Source: Paenibacillus camerounensis
GTDB taxonomy: Bacteria > Bacillota > Bacilli > Paenibacillales > Paenibacillaceae
Direction: 5' to 3'
Length of the DNA stretch: 45,996 bases
NCBI RefSeq assembly: GCF_000723885.1
Contig: NZ_CCDG010000001.1
Coordinates: 1-45,996 of the forward strand
Position numbers and translations under genes: made by a program. Positions 8,177 through 17,232 of the stretch are shown piece after piece; within the stretch, counting starts at the first letter, position 1, and the number at the start of each line of letters is the position of its first letter. The notes beneath the pieces were generated by a model. The model was given only the letters and a program-made list of their open reading frames with translations. It was not told the DNA's origin and searched no databases.

Positions 8177-10696
8177 ATGAACGAGCAAGGAATACGCAGA
8201 GAAGACGTGGAGCTGCTGGCTCCGGCCGGTGACTGGGAATGTATGCGTGCAGCAGTGGCGAACGGTGCGGATGCGGTCTTTTTTGGCGTAGAGAAGTTTA
8301 ATGCACGGGCGAGAGCCAACAACTTCCGTATGGACGAGCTGCCGGAGATTATGGCGTTTCTTCATAGCTATGGAGTGAAGGGCTTTTTGACGTTTAATAT
8401 ACTGGTGTTTGAGAATGAGCTGGCCGATGCCAAGGAACTGATCGATGCTTGTATTGATGCAGGTGTGGACGCGGTGATTGTACAGGATTTAGGGCTGGTG
8501 CGGATGATCCGCGAAATCTCCCCCGACTTCCCTATTCACGGTTCAACGCAAATGACGATTACTTCACCGGAAGCGGTGGAATTCACCAAGCCGTGGGGTA
8601 TGGAGCGCGTCGTACTCGGACGTGAAAATAACCTGAAGCAGATCAAGATAATCGGGGATCAGGCCCGGCTGCCTATGGAAGTATTCGTGCATGGTGCCTT
8701 ATGTGTCTCCTATTCTGGCCAATGCTTGACCTCGGAAATGTGGGGCGGCCGGTCCGCGAACCGTGGTGAATGTGCGCAGGCCTGCCGTTTGCCGTATGAT
8801 CTAATGGTGGATGGTAAAATTCAACCGATGGGTGATGTGACCTATCTGCTGTCTCCCAAGGATTTGGCGGCGATCGATCTGATGCCTGAGCTGATTGAGG
8901 CTGGCGTAACCTCCTTCAAAATCGAAGGCCGGCTCAAGACCCCGGAATACGTGGCGAACGTGGTCAGTAAATACCGCAAAGCGATTGACCGTTATTTTGA
9001 CGGGAACTGGTCGCCGACTTCGAAGGAGGATATGCGTGAGCTGCAGCAGAGCTTTTCGCGCGGCTTTACGCACGGCTTCCTGGAGGGGACGAATAACAAA
9101 CAGCTGGTGGACGGGACTTTTCCAAAAAGCCGTGGCGTGTACATGGGCACAGTCGAGCAGATTCTGCGCGATGGTGTAGTCTGCCGCATCCATGCTCCGC
9201 TTAAGCGCGGGGACGGGATTGTATTTGACGCCGGTGATCCGACCAAAAAGGAAGAAGGCGGGCGCGTCTACGATCTGCGCCGTAAAGGCGTAAAGCTTGA
9301 GGGCGAAGCCGGAGAAGGCTGGATCGTTGACATCGTGCCTGGCCGCAATGACGTGGATCTGCGCAGACTGCATGTTGGCGACCGCATCTGGAAGACCAAT
9401 GACCCTGCGCTCGATAAGTCGCTGCGTCAGTCCTACGAAACCGAGAAGCCGTACCGGGTGTTCCCGGTGCATGTTAAGGTCCAAGGCCGCGTTGGCGAGC
9501 CGCTGGCCACGTGGTGGACCGACGTTCAGAAGAACGTCACGGTCCAAGTGAATTCGGAGCTGCTGCTGGAAGCCGCGCAGAAGCGCCCGATGGATGCCGC
9601 CCTGCTGGGAGAACAATTCGGCCGCCTTGGCGGGACCGTGTTCCAGCTTGAGGCGCTGGAGTCGCAGCTGGAAGGCGACGTGATCGTGCCTATGCGCGAG
9701 CTCAACAGCATCCGCCGCCAGGCGGTGGAGCTGCTTGCCGGCGAGCGCCCGAAGCCGCCCATCTACGTGAAACGGGCGGTAGAGGTCTACGGCGACGCTG
9801 ACCGCAGGTGCGGCGCCGGGCTGCGCGGTGAAGCGGAGCTTACCGCGCTGTGCCGCAGCCTGCCGCAGGTGCAGGCTGCGCTCGAAGCCGGCGTAACGAA
9901 CATCTACGCCGACTTCGAGTTCATCAAGCAGTTCCCGGCAGCGGTGGACGCTGTACGGGCTGCGGGAGCCAGCATTGCGCTGGCCACGCCGCGCATCCAT
10001 ATGCCGGGCGAGAACGGCTACCACGCCAACATTCTGCGCCTGCAGCCGGATGCCGTGCTGGTGCGCAATACAGGCGCGCTGTACTACTATCTCAAGCACC
10101 GGATGGAGCACCCGGATGCACAGCATCCGCGCCTGTTCGGTGACTTCTCGCTGAACATTGCCAACCACAAAGCGGTTGACCTGTTCCTGGAATCCGGTCT
10201 GGATGCAGTAACGCCGTCCTATGACCTGAACATTCAGCAGATGGTCGACCTTCTCGGACGCAGTGACACCTCACGTATGGAGGTTGTCATTCATCAGCAT
10301 CTGCCGATGTTCCATACGGAACATTGTGTATACTGTACCTTCATGAGTGAAGGTACCAACTATACGAACTGCGGGCGCCCTTGCGAAGAGCAGCGTGCTT
10401 CTCTGCAGGACCGGATCGGCATGTCCCATCCTGTCCGTGTAGACGAAGGCTGCCGCAACACTGTATATAATGCAGTAGAGCAGTCCGGAGCGGAATACCT
10501 GAACAATTTCCGTGACTTAGGTGTCTCCTCTTTCCGGGTAGAGTTCCTGGAAGAAACGCCAGAGCAGGTGGCAGAGGTTATCAGCCTCTACACAAGCGCG
10601 CTGCGCGGTGAAATCTCCGGTACTCAGGTCTGGAAGAGCCTTAAGGCGACCAATCAGCTTGGTGTTACACGCGGACAGCTGGTTAACGCTAAGTAA
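8177..10696 (+). CDS. U32-family protein (RlhA/TrhP-like RNA hydroxylation factor, long form)
   Basis: An 839-residue protein annotated in many genomes as peptidase U32. The N-terminal TIM-barrel-like domain begins VELLAPAGDWE and has the family signature HGALCVSYSGQC, then GRSANRGECAQACRLPY (about 170-205), whose cysteines are the conserved set linked to an Fe-S cluster. A middle domain (about 380-520) looks like DUF3656. The C-terminus has more cysteines (HCVYC, NCGRPC, EGC). Characterised relatives, E. coli RlhA (23S rRNA C2501) and TrhP/YegQ (tRNA U34), act in RNA hydroxylation with prephenate, so a modification role is likelier than proteolysis. Start ATG follows GGGAGGA. It is GC-rich compared with the upstream genes and stands as a single-gene unit. 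Confidence 0.85.
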   Translation: MNEQGIRREDVELLAPAGDWECMRAAVANGADAVFFGVEKFNARARANNFRMDELPEIMAFLHSYGVKGFLTFNILVFENELADAKELIDACIDAGVDAVIVQDLGLVRMIREISPDFPIHGSTQMTITSPEAVEFTKPWGMERVVLGRENNLKQIKIIGDQARLPMEVFVHGALCVSYSGQCLTSEMWGGRSANRGECAQACRLPYDLMVDGKIQPMGDVTYLLSPKDLAAIDLMPELIEAGVTSFKIEGRLKTPEYVANVVSKYRKAIDRYFDGNWSPTSKEDMRELQQSFSRGFTHGFLEGTNNKQLVDGTFPKSRGVYMGTVEQILRDGVVCRIHAPLKRGDGIVFDAGDPTKKEEGGRVYDLRRKGVKLEGEAGEGWIVDIVPGRNDVDLRRLHVGDRIWKTNDPALDKSLRQSYETEKPYRVFPVHVKVQGRVGEPLATWWTDVQKNVTVQVNSELLLEAAQKRPMDAALLGEQFGRLGGTVFQLEALESQLEGDVIVPMRELNSIRRQAVELLAGERPKPPIYVKRAVEVYGDADRRCGAGLRGEAELTALCRSLPQVQAALEAGVTNIYADFEFIKQFPAAVDAVRAAGASIALATPRIHMPGENGYHANILRLQPDAVLVRNTGALYYYLKHRMEHPDAQHPRLFGDFSLNIANHKAVDLFLESGLDAVTPSYDLNIQQMVDLLGRSDTSRMEVVIHQHLPMFHTEHCVYCTFMSEGTNYTNCGRPCEEQRASLQDRIGMSHPVRVDEGCRNTVYNAVEQSGAEYLNNFRDLGVSSFRVEFLEETPEQVAEVISLYTSALRGEISGTQVWKSLKATNQLGVTRGQLVNAK

Positions 10697-10712
10697 TTAC
10701 AAATTTTTATAT

Positions 10713-10771
10713 AGAGCCAGGACCACTCAAGTGCTATTAGACCAGACTCGAGCGCTTCCTGGCTCTTTTTT
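10713..10771 (+). terminator. Rho-independent terminator after the U32 gene
   Basis: AGAGCCAGGA (10713-10722) pairs with TCCTGGCTCT (10757-10766), and an inner stem AAGTGCT/AGCGCTT adds a second paired block. A run of six T follows. Confidence 0.9.
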
Positions 10772-10809
10772 GTATAAATCATTTAAGTTCCTAACATATA
10801 ACAATATAA

Positions 10810-10839
10810 CTGCCAAAAAACTTCCTGAACTGCTATAAT
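10810..10839 (+). promoter_or_regulatory. Candidate galU promoter with extended -10
   Basis: TATAAT at 10834-10839 is preceded by TGC (TGn extension). A partial -35, CTGCCA at 10810-10815, lies 18 bases upstream. It sits just after the U32 terminator and 70 bases before the galU start. Confidence 0.55.
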
Positions 10840-10909
10840 TGAATTTATTATGCCACGTTCGTTGAGAGCTATACCGGCGCAAAAGTACTGAAACAGAAGG
10901 AGCTATATC

Positions 10910-11800
10910 ATGAAAATCCGTAAAGCGATTATTCCCGCGGCTGGTCTTGGTACCCGCTTTCTGCCTGCCACCAAAGCGATGCCCAAAGAAATGCTGCCGA
11001 TTGTAGACAAGCCGACGATTCAATATATTGTCGAAGAAGCCGTTGCCTCCGGGATTGAAGATATCATTATCGTCACAGGTAAGGGCAAGCGGGCGATTGA
11101 AGACCATTTTGACAATTCATTTGAGCTAGAGTTTAACCTGGCAGAGAAGCAGAAATGGGAGCTGCTCGAATCTGTTCGCAAATCCTCCGAAATGGCTGAC
11201 ATCCATTACATCCGCCAAAAGGAGCCCCGCGGTCTCGGACACGCCATCTGGTGCGCCCGTAAGTTCATCGGCAATGAGCCTTTTGCTGTACTGCTCGGTG
11301 ACGATATTGTCGAGGCGGACAAGCCGTGCCTGAAGCAGATGATTGAAATTTATGAAGAATACAAGTCCTCCATTGTCGGGGTGCAGCCTGTACCTTGGGA
11401 AGAAGTATCCCGCTACGGTCTCGTAGACGGCACTCAGCTGGCAGACCGTGTCTATAAAGCCAACAGACTGGTGGAGAAGCCGAAGCGTGAGGACGCACCA
11501 TCCAACCTGGCTATATTGGGACGTTATATCCTGACTCCGCGTATTTTCGATATGCTGGGTGAACAGCAGGTAGGGGTAGGCGGTGAAATCCAGCTTACAG
11601 ATGCAATTGCACGTTTAAGCGACGTAGAGCGGATTATTGCCTATGACTTCGAGGGCAGACGGCATGACGTCGGCGAGAAGATGGGGTTTATCCAGACGAC
11701 CATTCATTATGCGCTGCAGCATGAGGAACTGAAGGAAGGTTTGCTGGATTATCTTAAAGAGATTATTGACATTGAAGCTGGGAAGGCTGCTAAGCTGTAA
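10910..11800 (+). CDS. galU: UTP-glucose-1-phosphate uridylyltransferase
   Basis: A 296-residue GalU/GtaB enzyme making UDP-glucose from glucose-1-phosphate and UTP in the cytoplasm. The N-terminal [19 protein letters not shown] and [12 protein letters not shown] are diagnostic, followed by LLGDDIV (metal site) and VEKPKR. Length is standard for the family. UDP-glucose feeds wall teichoic acid, glycolipid anchors and, through an epimerase not seen here, the UDP-galactose that WsfP-type initiators use. Ribosome site AGAAGGAG. It has its own promoter and a strong downstream terminator, so it is probably monocistronic. Confidence 0.95.
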   Translation: MKIRKAIIPAAGLGTRFLPATKAMPKEMLPIVDKPTIQYIVEEAVASGIEDIIIVTGKGKRAIEDHFDNSFELEFNLAEKQKWELLESVRKSSEMADIHYIRQKEPRGLGHAIWCARKFIGNEPFAVLLGDDIVEADKPCLKQMIEIYEEYKSSIVGVQPVPWEEVSRYGLVDGTQLADRVYKANRLVEKPKREDAPSNLAILGRYILTPRIFDMLGEQQVGVGGEIQLTDAIARLSDVERIIAYDFEGRRHDVGEKMGFIQTTIHYALQHEELKEGLLDYLKEIIDIEAGKAAKL

Positions 11801-11834
11801 ATAGAACATCTGAATAAAAATATACATCTTGTAT

Positions 11835-11887
11835 AAAAAAGCAGGACAGAATTCTTCCGCGATGGAGAATTACTGCCCTGCTTTTTT
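11835..11887. terminator. Bidirectional terminator between galU and the LTA-synthase-like gene
   Basis: AAAAAAGCAGG (11835-11845) pairs with CCTGCTTTTTT (11877-11887), with further pairing inside (ATTCT with GAGAAT). T-runs occur on both strands and the two flanking genes converge here. Confidence 0.9.
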
Positions 11888-11907
11888 AGTCCATAGAATA
11901 AAGATGA

Positions 11908-13712
11908 TTAAAATAATAAATCCTGCGAATAATTTGCCCCTTCAAGAATATCATACTCCACTAGGAGGTAATCGTTCAGAAGTTCCTGTTGAGCAGCACT
12001 CAGACTGGTATCATTCCCGGTCGAATCTAACAATACCCCTTTGCTTAATCCTGGAAGGGTGGATTGTATTTCGTTAAGCATTTTATAGTATGGGGGAAGA
12101 GTCTGACCGGCTAGCTGAAAAACTGTTGGGCCAATAAAGGCAGGACTTAACGTGCCTAATGCCTCGTTACCAATATCATAGTTAGCCATTATTAATAATG
12201 TAGTTTCATGCTCAAGTCTAAAATTATATTCCCAGCCGGAATTTGAATATATCGCCGAAGCTAAGCCTGGGAGATGATCACCCCAAAAAACAACAATAGT
12301 TGGACGCTCAATGGCCATTATTTCATCATGGAGATAGGCCAGAGCTTCGTCACTCACTAGAATATCTTGTGTATATGCCTCCAATTGCTCGTCTTCTGTA
12401 GCATCAGGACCTGTGACGGTAATACTACTGATTCCGTTTCTTTCATTAATAACAGGAAGATGGTTCTGCATAGTGACTAGATGTAAGAACGTTGGGGCAG
12501 CAGAAGCATGGAGTTCGCTTATCGATTCTTTTATGGCAGAAAGATCCGAAATATATGCGCTCGGAGTGATCCTTTCAGTGTTTTTCATATCGTCATCACT
12601 GATGAACTGATCAAATCCCAGAATGGGATAGACTCTGCTGCGACTGTAGAAGGTTTCATCAAACGGATGAATCGCCAGGGTCTGGTAACCCCTCTCCCTT
12701 AGTATACTGGCGATAGAAGGCACCGAACTCATCTTAACCAGTTTTTGCTGATAGGGGACAGCTCCGTCTTTAAGGAAATACATTGACATTCCAGTAAGGG
12801 CTTCAAACTCGACATTAGCTGTATTTCCGCCAAACTCAGGAGTCAGTACGTAACCGGAAGGCGTGGAATCGATTTCTTCATGTATAAATTTTAGAGGATC
12901 AGAACTGAAGGAGTAGTTAGATAACCGGGTAGGGTCAAAAAAAGATTCACTCATAATATACATAATGTTAGGCTGTTCAATCGGGATATACAAAGCGGTA
13001 TCCTCTGGAGAGGTGCTGTATTTTGCAGCGATTTTCTCAATAGCCTCCAGACTATAACCGGCGGGTTTATCCAGCATGTCTTGTTTCAGGTTAGCTGTAA
13101 ATGCAAAAACAAAGCCATTTTGAGTGTAATTATATTTTTGATTCCAGTATATGTTCTGATATTTAATCGATGCCAATAATGGTTCACCCCCGACAACAAC
13201 AATGATAAATCCGGTAATATTGATCCTGGAATAAAGATGAATATGAGTCGGACAGTCAGTGAAGTTTTAATTTTGGGAAGCTTGAGGGCCCCCCATATTA
13301 ACCCCGAAACTATAACTGCAGCAATTACTAGTTCAATCGGAGAAATAAACCCTTTACTGATTTGCAGCATTTCATTTGCATTCTTAACTAACATTAAATC
13401 CCATGGGTATAAGGGTTCTCCGACTATACCTAACTTTTTATAATTTATAAAACCGCAAGCTATGCAAATTATTGAAATTATTGCTGGACCGAAGTATGTA
13501 TTTGGCATGAGCGCTGATGAGATCAGTAATAATAAAAAGAAAAAAACACTTCCGATTAAAAAAATAAAAGGAAAATGAATAACCCAGCTAATACTCTGTA
13601 TTAGATTTAAATTAACTGTGGTTAGCTGCATGGAAAAATTCAATATAAATCCACCAGTCAATAAGATGAGAACTGTTAATAACAACTGTTTTGAAGAGAA
13701 GAAAAGCCGCAA
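11908..13712 (-). pseudogene. LTA-synthase/sulfatase-family protein, frameshifted
   Basis: Two reading frames together make one LtaS-like protein of about 600 residues. The upstream part (13712 to about 13200) encodes roughly five membrane helices, starting at a TTG behind AGGGGTGGG. The downstream part encodes the extracytoplasmic sulfatase-like domain: MSESFFDP (metal-binding E), GGNTANVEFEALTG (nucleophile Thr region) and FWGDHLPG (metal-binding D/H). The downstream frame is open from about 13266 and reads ITGFIIVVVGG then LLASIKYQNIYWNQ, typical of intact relatives, while the upstream frame runs on out of register. One base appears lost between about 13190 and 13265. It could be a true mutation or a sequence error. 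An intact version would transfer glycerol-phosphate or a similar phospho-group to a wall polymer. Confidence 0.75.
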
Positions 13713-13789
13713 GTAAACCCACCCCTATCGTAAATTGAAAACTCAGCATACGACAGGTATCTGAAAATAGCCTTAAAGCTCTTATAAAT

Positions 13790-13826
13790 AAAAAATCCCC
13801 TTCGACTCTTTGCAGAGGCGAAGGGG
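13790..13826 (-). terminator. Terminator of the O-antigen-ligase-like gene
   Basis: On the minus strand CCCCTTCG pairs with CGAAGGGG around a CTCT/AGAG inner stem, followed by TTTTTT (13790-13795). It lies directly after the stop at 13844 and upstream of the LTA-synthase-like gene, so that gene needs its own promoter. I cannot place one with confidence in 13713-13789. Confidence 0.9.
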
Positions 13827-13843
13827 CGGTTATATCGTAAATA

Positions 13844-16300
13844 TTAGAACTGCTGTGCAACAATCGCATCAATTTGCGCTGCTTCAGCAGCATCAGCTGC
13901 AATCAGCAGATCATACACAGCCTGATCCTGTCCGCCGCTGCGTTTAAGTGCAGCCAGATACCAGCGGGCAATCTCGCGGTTAGTGGTATCCGCATAGTCC
14001 TCACTAAGGCCGGCTTTCAGGGTCGCCGCTGCAGTCTCATTATCTCCTGACATCAGCTGCAGCTTGCCTGTACTCAGTGCAATGCTAGGTGTAACGGAGA
14101 AAGGACGTCCCTGCAGCTGTTCAGGCGGCAACGTTTTGAGATGCTCGACTCCATCAACCACGTGCTTATATGCTTCAATTCCGTCAGTAATGTATTCTTG
14201 CTTCTTAGTATCATCCTTTTGCTCATAAGCGGCGTAGCCTAGAGTGAAGGAACGGCTAATAATAGCATCGTACCAGTCAATATCCCAGTAGAACTTATCA
14301 GCATTGTCATGATATACGGTAAAGGCAAGGTCCCCTTGTCCTCTCAAATCGTAAATTCCGACAAGCTGCTTTAAAAGATCCTTATTATAAGGTTCATCTC
14401 CCAGAGATCGCGTTACGATATTATAGGCCTCATCAAGATACTGGGTGTCCTGTGTTTGAGTGAAGACCTGTTGATCCATGGAAGAGAGGTATATTGCCGA
14501 TTCCGGGTGGAACGGCCGTTTATCCAGAGCTTCAATAAGCGGTGCTTTGATCTCTTCATAAGACTGGCTGACACCGATCAGATTCTTGGCTTTCATTGCT
14601 GAAGTGCTGGAGCTCAAATAATTAATGGACAGGAACAGCAGAAAGACTGTACCGACTGTAAGTGCAGCCATGTAACCAATCCGCAGACCGGCTTTGTTCC
14701 AATTACGGCGTAGTGGTTTGCTGTCCATTGAGGCACCCATACCGGCAAGGCTGAGGAAGACGAGAATGCCCATGAACGCATAGCTCAGGTTGAAGTCAAG
14801 CAAGCTGTGGACGAGAATAGACAGAGCAATGATATAAAAGAAGTACCCATTGGCAAAGTCGTCTTTGTCACGCTTCAGATAGCTGCGGATAAATTTGTAG
14901 AACACGTATCCGATAAAACCAATAAACACGATGAAACCAACAATCCCAACCTCAATCAAATACTGCAAAAAGAAATTGTGCGCCTGACGGCTGGTATAAG
15001 GGTTATTTTGATATTGCTCATAAAGTGACGCCCAACCGCCTCCGCCTGCGCCGAGAATCGGATAATCTTTAACAACCTTCAAAGCGTCTTTATAAAAGGT
15101 GAACCGTTCCAGAACACTGTGCTGCTTAAAGTTTATGTTCTCAAGGCGTGTCTCCATGTTGGCCGGCAGAATGCTGCGTACGCTTGTCCCGATCAACAAA
15201 AAGGCTACAATCCCAACGAGAATAAGTGAGCCCAGCGGAAGCCAAAGTCCAGTTCCTTTGCGTGATCCCCAGCGACTGAGTTTTTGCTCCAACCAGGGTG
15301 CTACATAACGTTGTACAACCCATCCAAGTCCTGCTACTACAAGTGATGCGATTATTAGGTACGCCCAGCCTTTAAGTGCTGCTCCGGAAGTGAAGGCTGT
15401 ATTCAGTTCTGTTCCCAGAGTAGTCAGCGGGTTAGTTACCGCCAGAGCAGCAACACCGGCAAGAGCCAGATGAATGATCCAGAGGAGCTGCTGAGCAGGT
15501 TTGAGAAGAATCAGCAGAAGAATAAACACGACCGGCAGCATAACAAGTCCGCCGCGGGACAAGGTCAGCAGCAGCGATACGATAATCGGTACCAGCATAA
15601 AACCGTGGGTCAGTGTCCCGTACCACTTCTTGGAGCGGATGAGAGCAAAGACGGCAACAAACAGAAACGCCATCAGAAAGGCTGCATACGTATTCGCATA
15701 TTGGAAGATAGAGGTTAGACGCAGACCGTTGGAGTCAGTCATTACAGCATCTAAGTACTTACCTCCGCGCACAGTATTGGAGAACCAGCCGACAAGACTT
15801 CCGGCAAATTTCGATCCTCCAAGCCAATTCAACAAGCCGAATGCCACAATAAAATAAGAAATCGCAAGAATAGCGTTTTGAATGACAACATTTAGTTGCT
15901 TTTGCTTGAGCAGATATAGGGCTATAATAAATATTGCAAGGTACATGCTCTGAATGAGCAGCAGATTCATCGCCATATAATGCGAAGCCGCTCCGGAAAG
16001 CGACAAGGCATATGTGACAGGCAGCAGTAATGAGACCACTAATAGCAAGTCGCGCTGCTCCTCCAGCTTAAACTTTGTGAAGTACAATCCCATCCATACC
16101 AGCAACATCAGACTGCTTAGAAGTGAGGATATGTAGATCGGTTTTTCAAAATCTAACTGCTGCCCATTGAACAAACCAACTTGGAACGGAGTCCAGATTA
16201 AAAACAAGATAAAAGCAACAGCCAATGCCCAGATGGGACTGGATATCTTTTCAACATTTCTCGACTGAGCTGCATTTTTACCGTATACTGGTTTCGACAC
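13844..16300 (-). CDS. O-antigen-ligase-like membrane protein with TPR-like tail; candidate glycan:protein transferase
   Basis: An 818-residue protein. The N-terminal two thirds carries about 12-14 hydrophobic helices. A Wzy_C-type loop lies near residues 400-450, including NPYTSRQAHNFFLQYLIEVG with the conserved H-N motif of O-antigen ligases. After a last helix (about 540-565) the rest (to 818) is soluble and helical, with TPR-like repeats. In P. alvei the comparable WsfB moves the finished S-layer glycan from lipid carrier to protein. This gene matches in architecture and sits next to wzm/wzt. A Wzy polymerase is the alternative, but an ABC-exported glycan does not need one. GTG start at 16300 behind AAAGGAGAT. 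Less AT-rich than wzm, which diverges from it. Confidence 0.8.
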   Translation of the reverse strand: MSKPVYGKNAAQSRNVEKISSPIWALAVAFILFLIWTPFQVGLFNGQQLDFEKPIYISSLLSSLMLLVWMGLYFTKFKLEEQRDLLLVVSLLLPVTYALSLSGAASHYMAMNLLLIQSMYLAIFIIALYLLKQKQLNVVIQNAILAISYFIVAFGLLNWLGGSKFAGSLVGWFSNTVRGGKYLDAVMTDSNGLRLTSIFQYANTYAAFLMAFLFVAVFALIRSKKWYGTLTHGFMLVPIIVSLLLTLSRGGLVMLPVVFILLLILLKPAQQLLWIIHLALAGVAALAVTNPLTTLGTELNTAFTSGAALKGWAYLIIASLVVAGLGWVVQRYVAPWLEQKLSRWGSRKGTGLWLPLGSLILVGIVAFLLIGTSVRSILPANMETRLENINFKQHSVLERFTFYKDALKVVKDYPILGAGGGGWASLYEQYQNNPYTSRQAHNFFLQYLIEVGIVGFIVFIGFIGYVFYKFIRSYLKRDKDDFANGYFFYIIALSILVHSLLDFNLSYAFMGILVFLSLAGMGASMDSKPLRRNWNKAGLRIGYMAALTVGTVFLLFLSINYLSSSTSAMKAKNLIGVSQSYEEIKAPLIEALDKRPFHPESAIYLSSMDQQVFTQTQDTQYLDEAYNIVTRSLGDEPYNKDLLKQLVGIYDLRGQGDLAFTVYHDNADKFYWDIDWYDAIISRSFTLGYAAYEQKDDTKKQEYITDGIEAYKHVVDGVEHLKTLPPEQLQGRPFSVTPSIALSTGKLQLMSGDNETAAATLKAGLSEDYADTTNREIARWYLAALKRSGGQDQAVYDLLIAADAAEAAQIDAIVAQQF

Positions 16301-16333
16301 GTTTTAATCTCCTTTTATTATAGTTACGTCAAT

Positions 16334-16362
16334 ATTTTAGCATACAGAATTTTTAATACCAA
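16334..16362 (-). promoter_or_regulatory. Promoter of the O-antigen-ligase-like gene
   Basis: On the minus strand TTGGTA (16357-16362) is separated by 17 bases from TAAAAT (16334-16339), with a TGC extension before the -10. It lies 33 bases before the GTG start. Just beyond it AACAT/ATGTT (16361-16376) forms a short inverted repeat in the divergent interval, which could be an operator. Confidence 0.6.
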
Positions 16363-16435
16363 CATAAAGAGATGTTAAGCGAAAATACAATTTTTTCAAG
16401 ATAATATTTTAAAGTAAAGGAGTAAATCAAGTTAA

Positions 16436-17224
16436 ATGTTACAGCAAAAAAAACTACGCGCAGAAATCGCCCTATTATTTCAATTATCTAAAAATGATTT
16501 TCAAAAAAAATATTTAGGTTCGTATTTAGGGGTTGTATGGGCTTTTGTTCAACCGGCTATTACTATTTTGATTTTTTGGTTTGTTTTTCAGGTGGGCTTC
16601 AAAAATACACCAGTAGATGACGTTCCTTATATATTGTGGTTAACGACAGGCCTTGTTCCATGGTTCTTCTTTGCTGAAAGCCTTAATTCGACAACAGGTT
16701 CTATTCTTGAAAATGACTTTTTAGTGAAAAAAGTTGTGTTTAAAGTGGAGCTTTTGCCTTTAGTGAAAATTGCATCTTCGCTTTACGTTCATCTCTTCTT
16801 TGTACTGATAACTTTTTCATTATTCTTCCTATATGGCTACCAATTTTCGGTATTTAATCTTCAGGTGGTTTATTACTTGTTCGCTATGGGAGTGATTATT
16901 GCCGGTATTGGCTGGCTTTTTTCTGCTCTGGCGGTTTTTTTCAAGGATATGGCTCCGCTGATATCTATGATAGTTCAATTTGGATTTTGGCTGACTCCTA
17001 TTTTTTGGGGGATGCAGCAAATTCCTAATCAATATAAGACCTTATTGAGTCTTAATCCTATGTATTACATTGTTGAAGGATATAGAGATGCATTTATCAA
17101 TCACATTTGGTTTTGGGAAAAACCATGGCTGACAATTTGGTTTTGGTTTGTAGCTGTTGCATTGATACTAGTTGGGCGTAAAGTCTTCAAAAAGCTTAAG
17201 CCACATTTTGCCGACGTATTATAG
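16436..17224 (+). CDS. wzm: ABC-2 type polysaccharide exporter, permease subunit
   Basis: A 262-residue membrane protein with six hydrophobic helices and an amphipathic N-terminus. LSKNDFQKKYLGSYLGVVWAF is the conserved entry of the Wzm/TagG/RfbD family, and the C-terminal SLNPMYYIVEGYR is equally typical. It forms the membrane channel that exports undecaprenyl-diphosphate-linked polymer. It is followed 8 bases later by its ATPase, and by glycan synthesis genes. GGAG lies 13 bases before the ATG, slightly long. The first gene of the AT-rich centre of the locus, it faces away from the ligase gene. Confidence 0.92.
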   Translation: MLQQKKLRAEIALLFQLSKNDFQKKYLGSYLGVVWAFVQPAITILIFWFVFQVGFKNTPVDDVPYILWLTTGLVPWFFFAESLNSTTGSILENDFLVKKVVFKVELLPLVKIASSLYVHLFFVLITFSLFFLYGYQFSVFNLQVVYYLFAMGVIIAGIGWLFSALAVFFKDMAPLISMIVQFGFWLTPIFWGMQQIPNQYKTLLSLNPMYYIVEGYRDAFINHIWFWEKPWLTIWFWFVAVALILVGRKVFKKLKPHFADVL

Positions 17225-17232
17225 GAGGAGTC

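Noticed and set aside
8801..10168. Long minus-strand frame (455 residues) inside the U32 gene
   Set aside because: It is antisense to a protein with clear family motifs, has no ribosome site or recognisable domain, and arises from GC-rich codon use.
13187..13191. Five-G run as a phase-variable slip site in the LTA-synthase-like gene
   Set aside because: The run is short for phase variation, and the downstream frame just before it (ITGFIIVVVGG) already looks like the native membrane helix, so the shift is probably upstream of the run.
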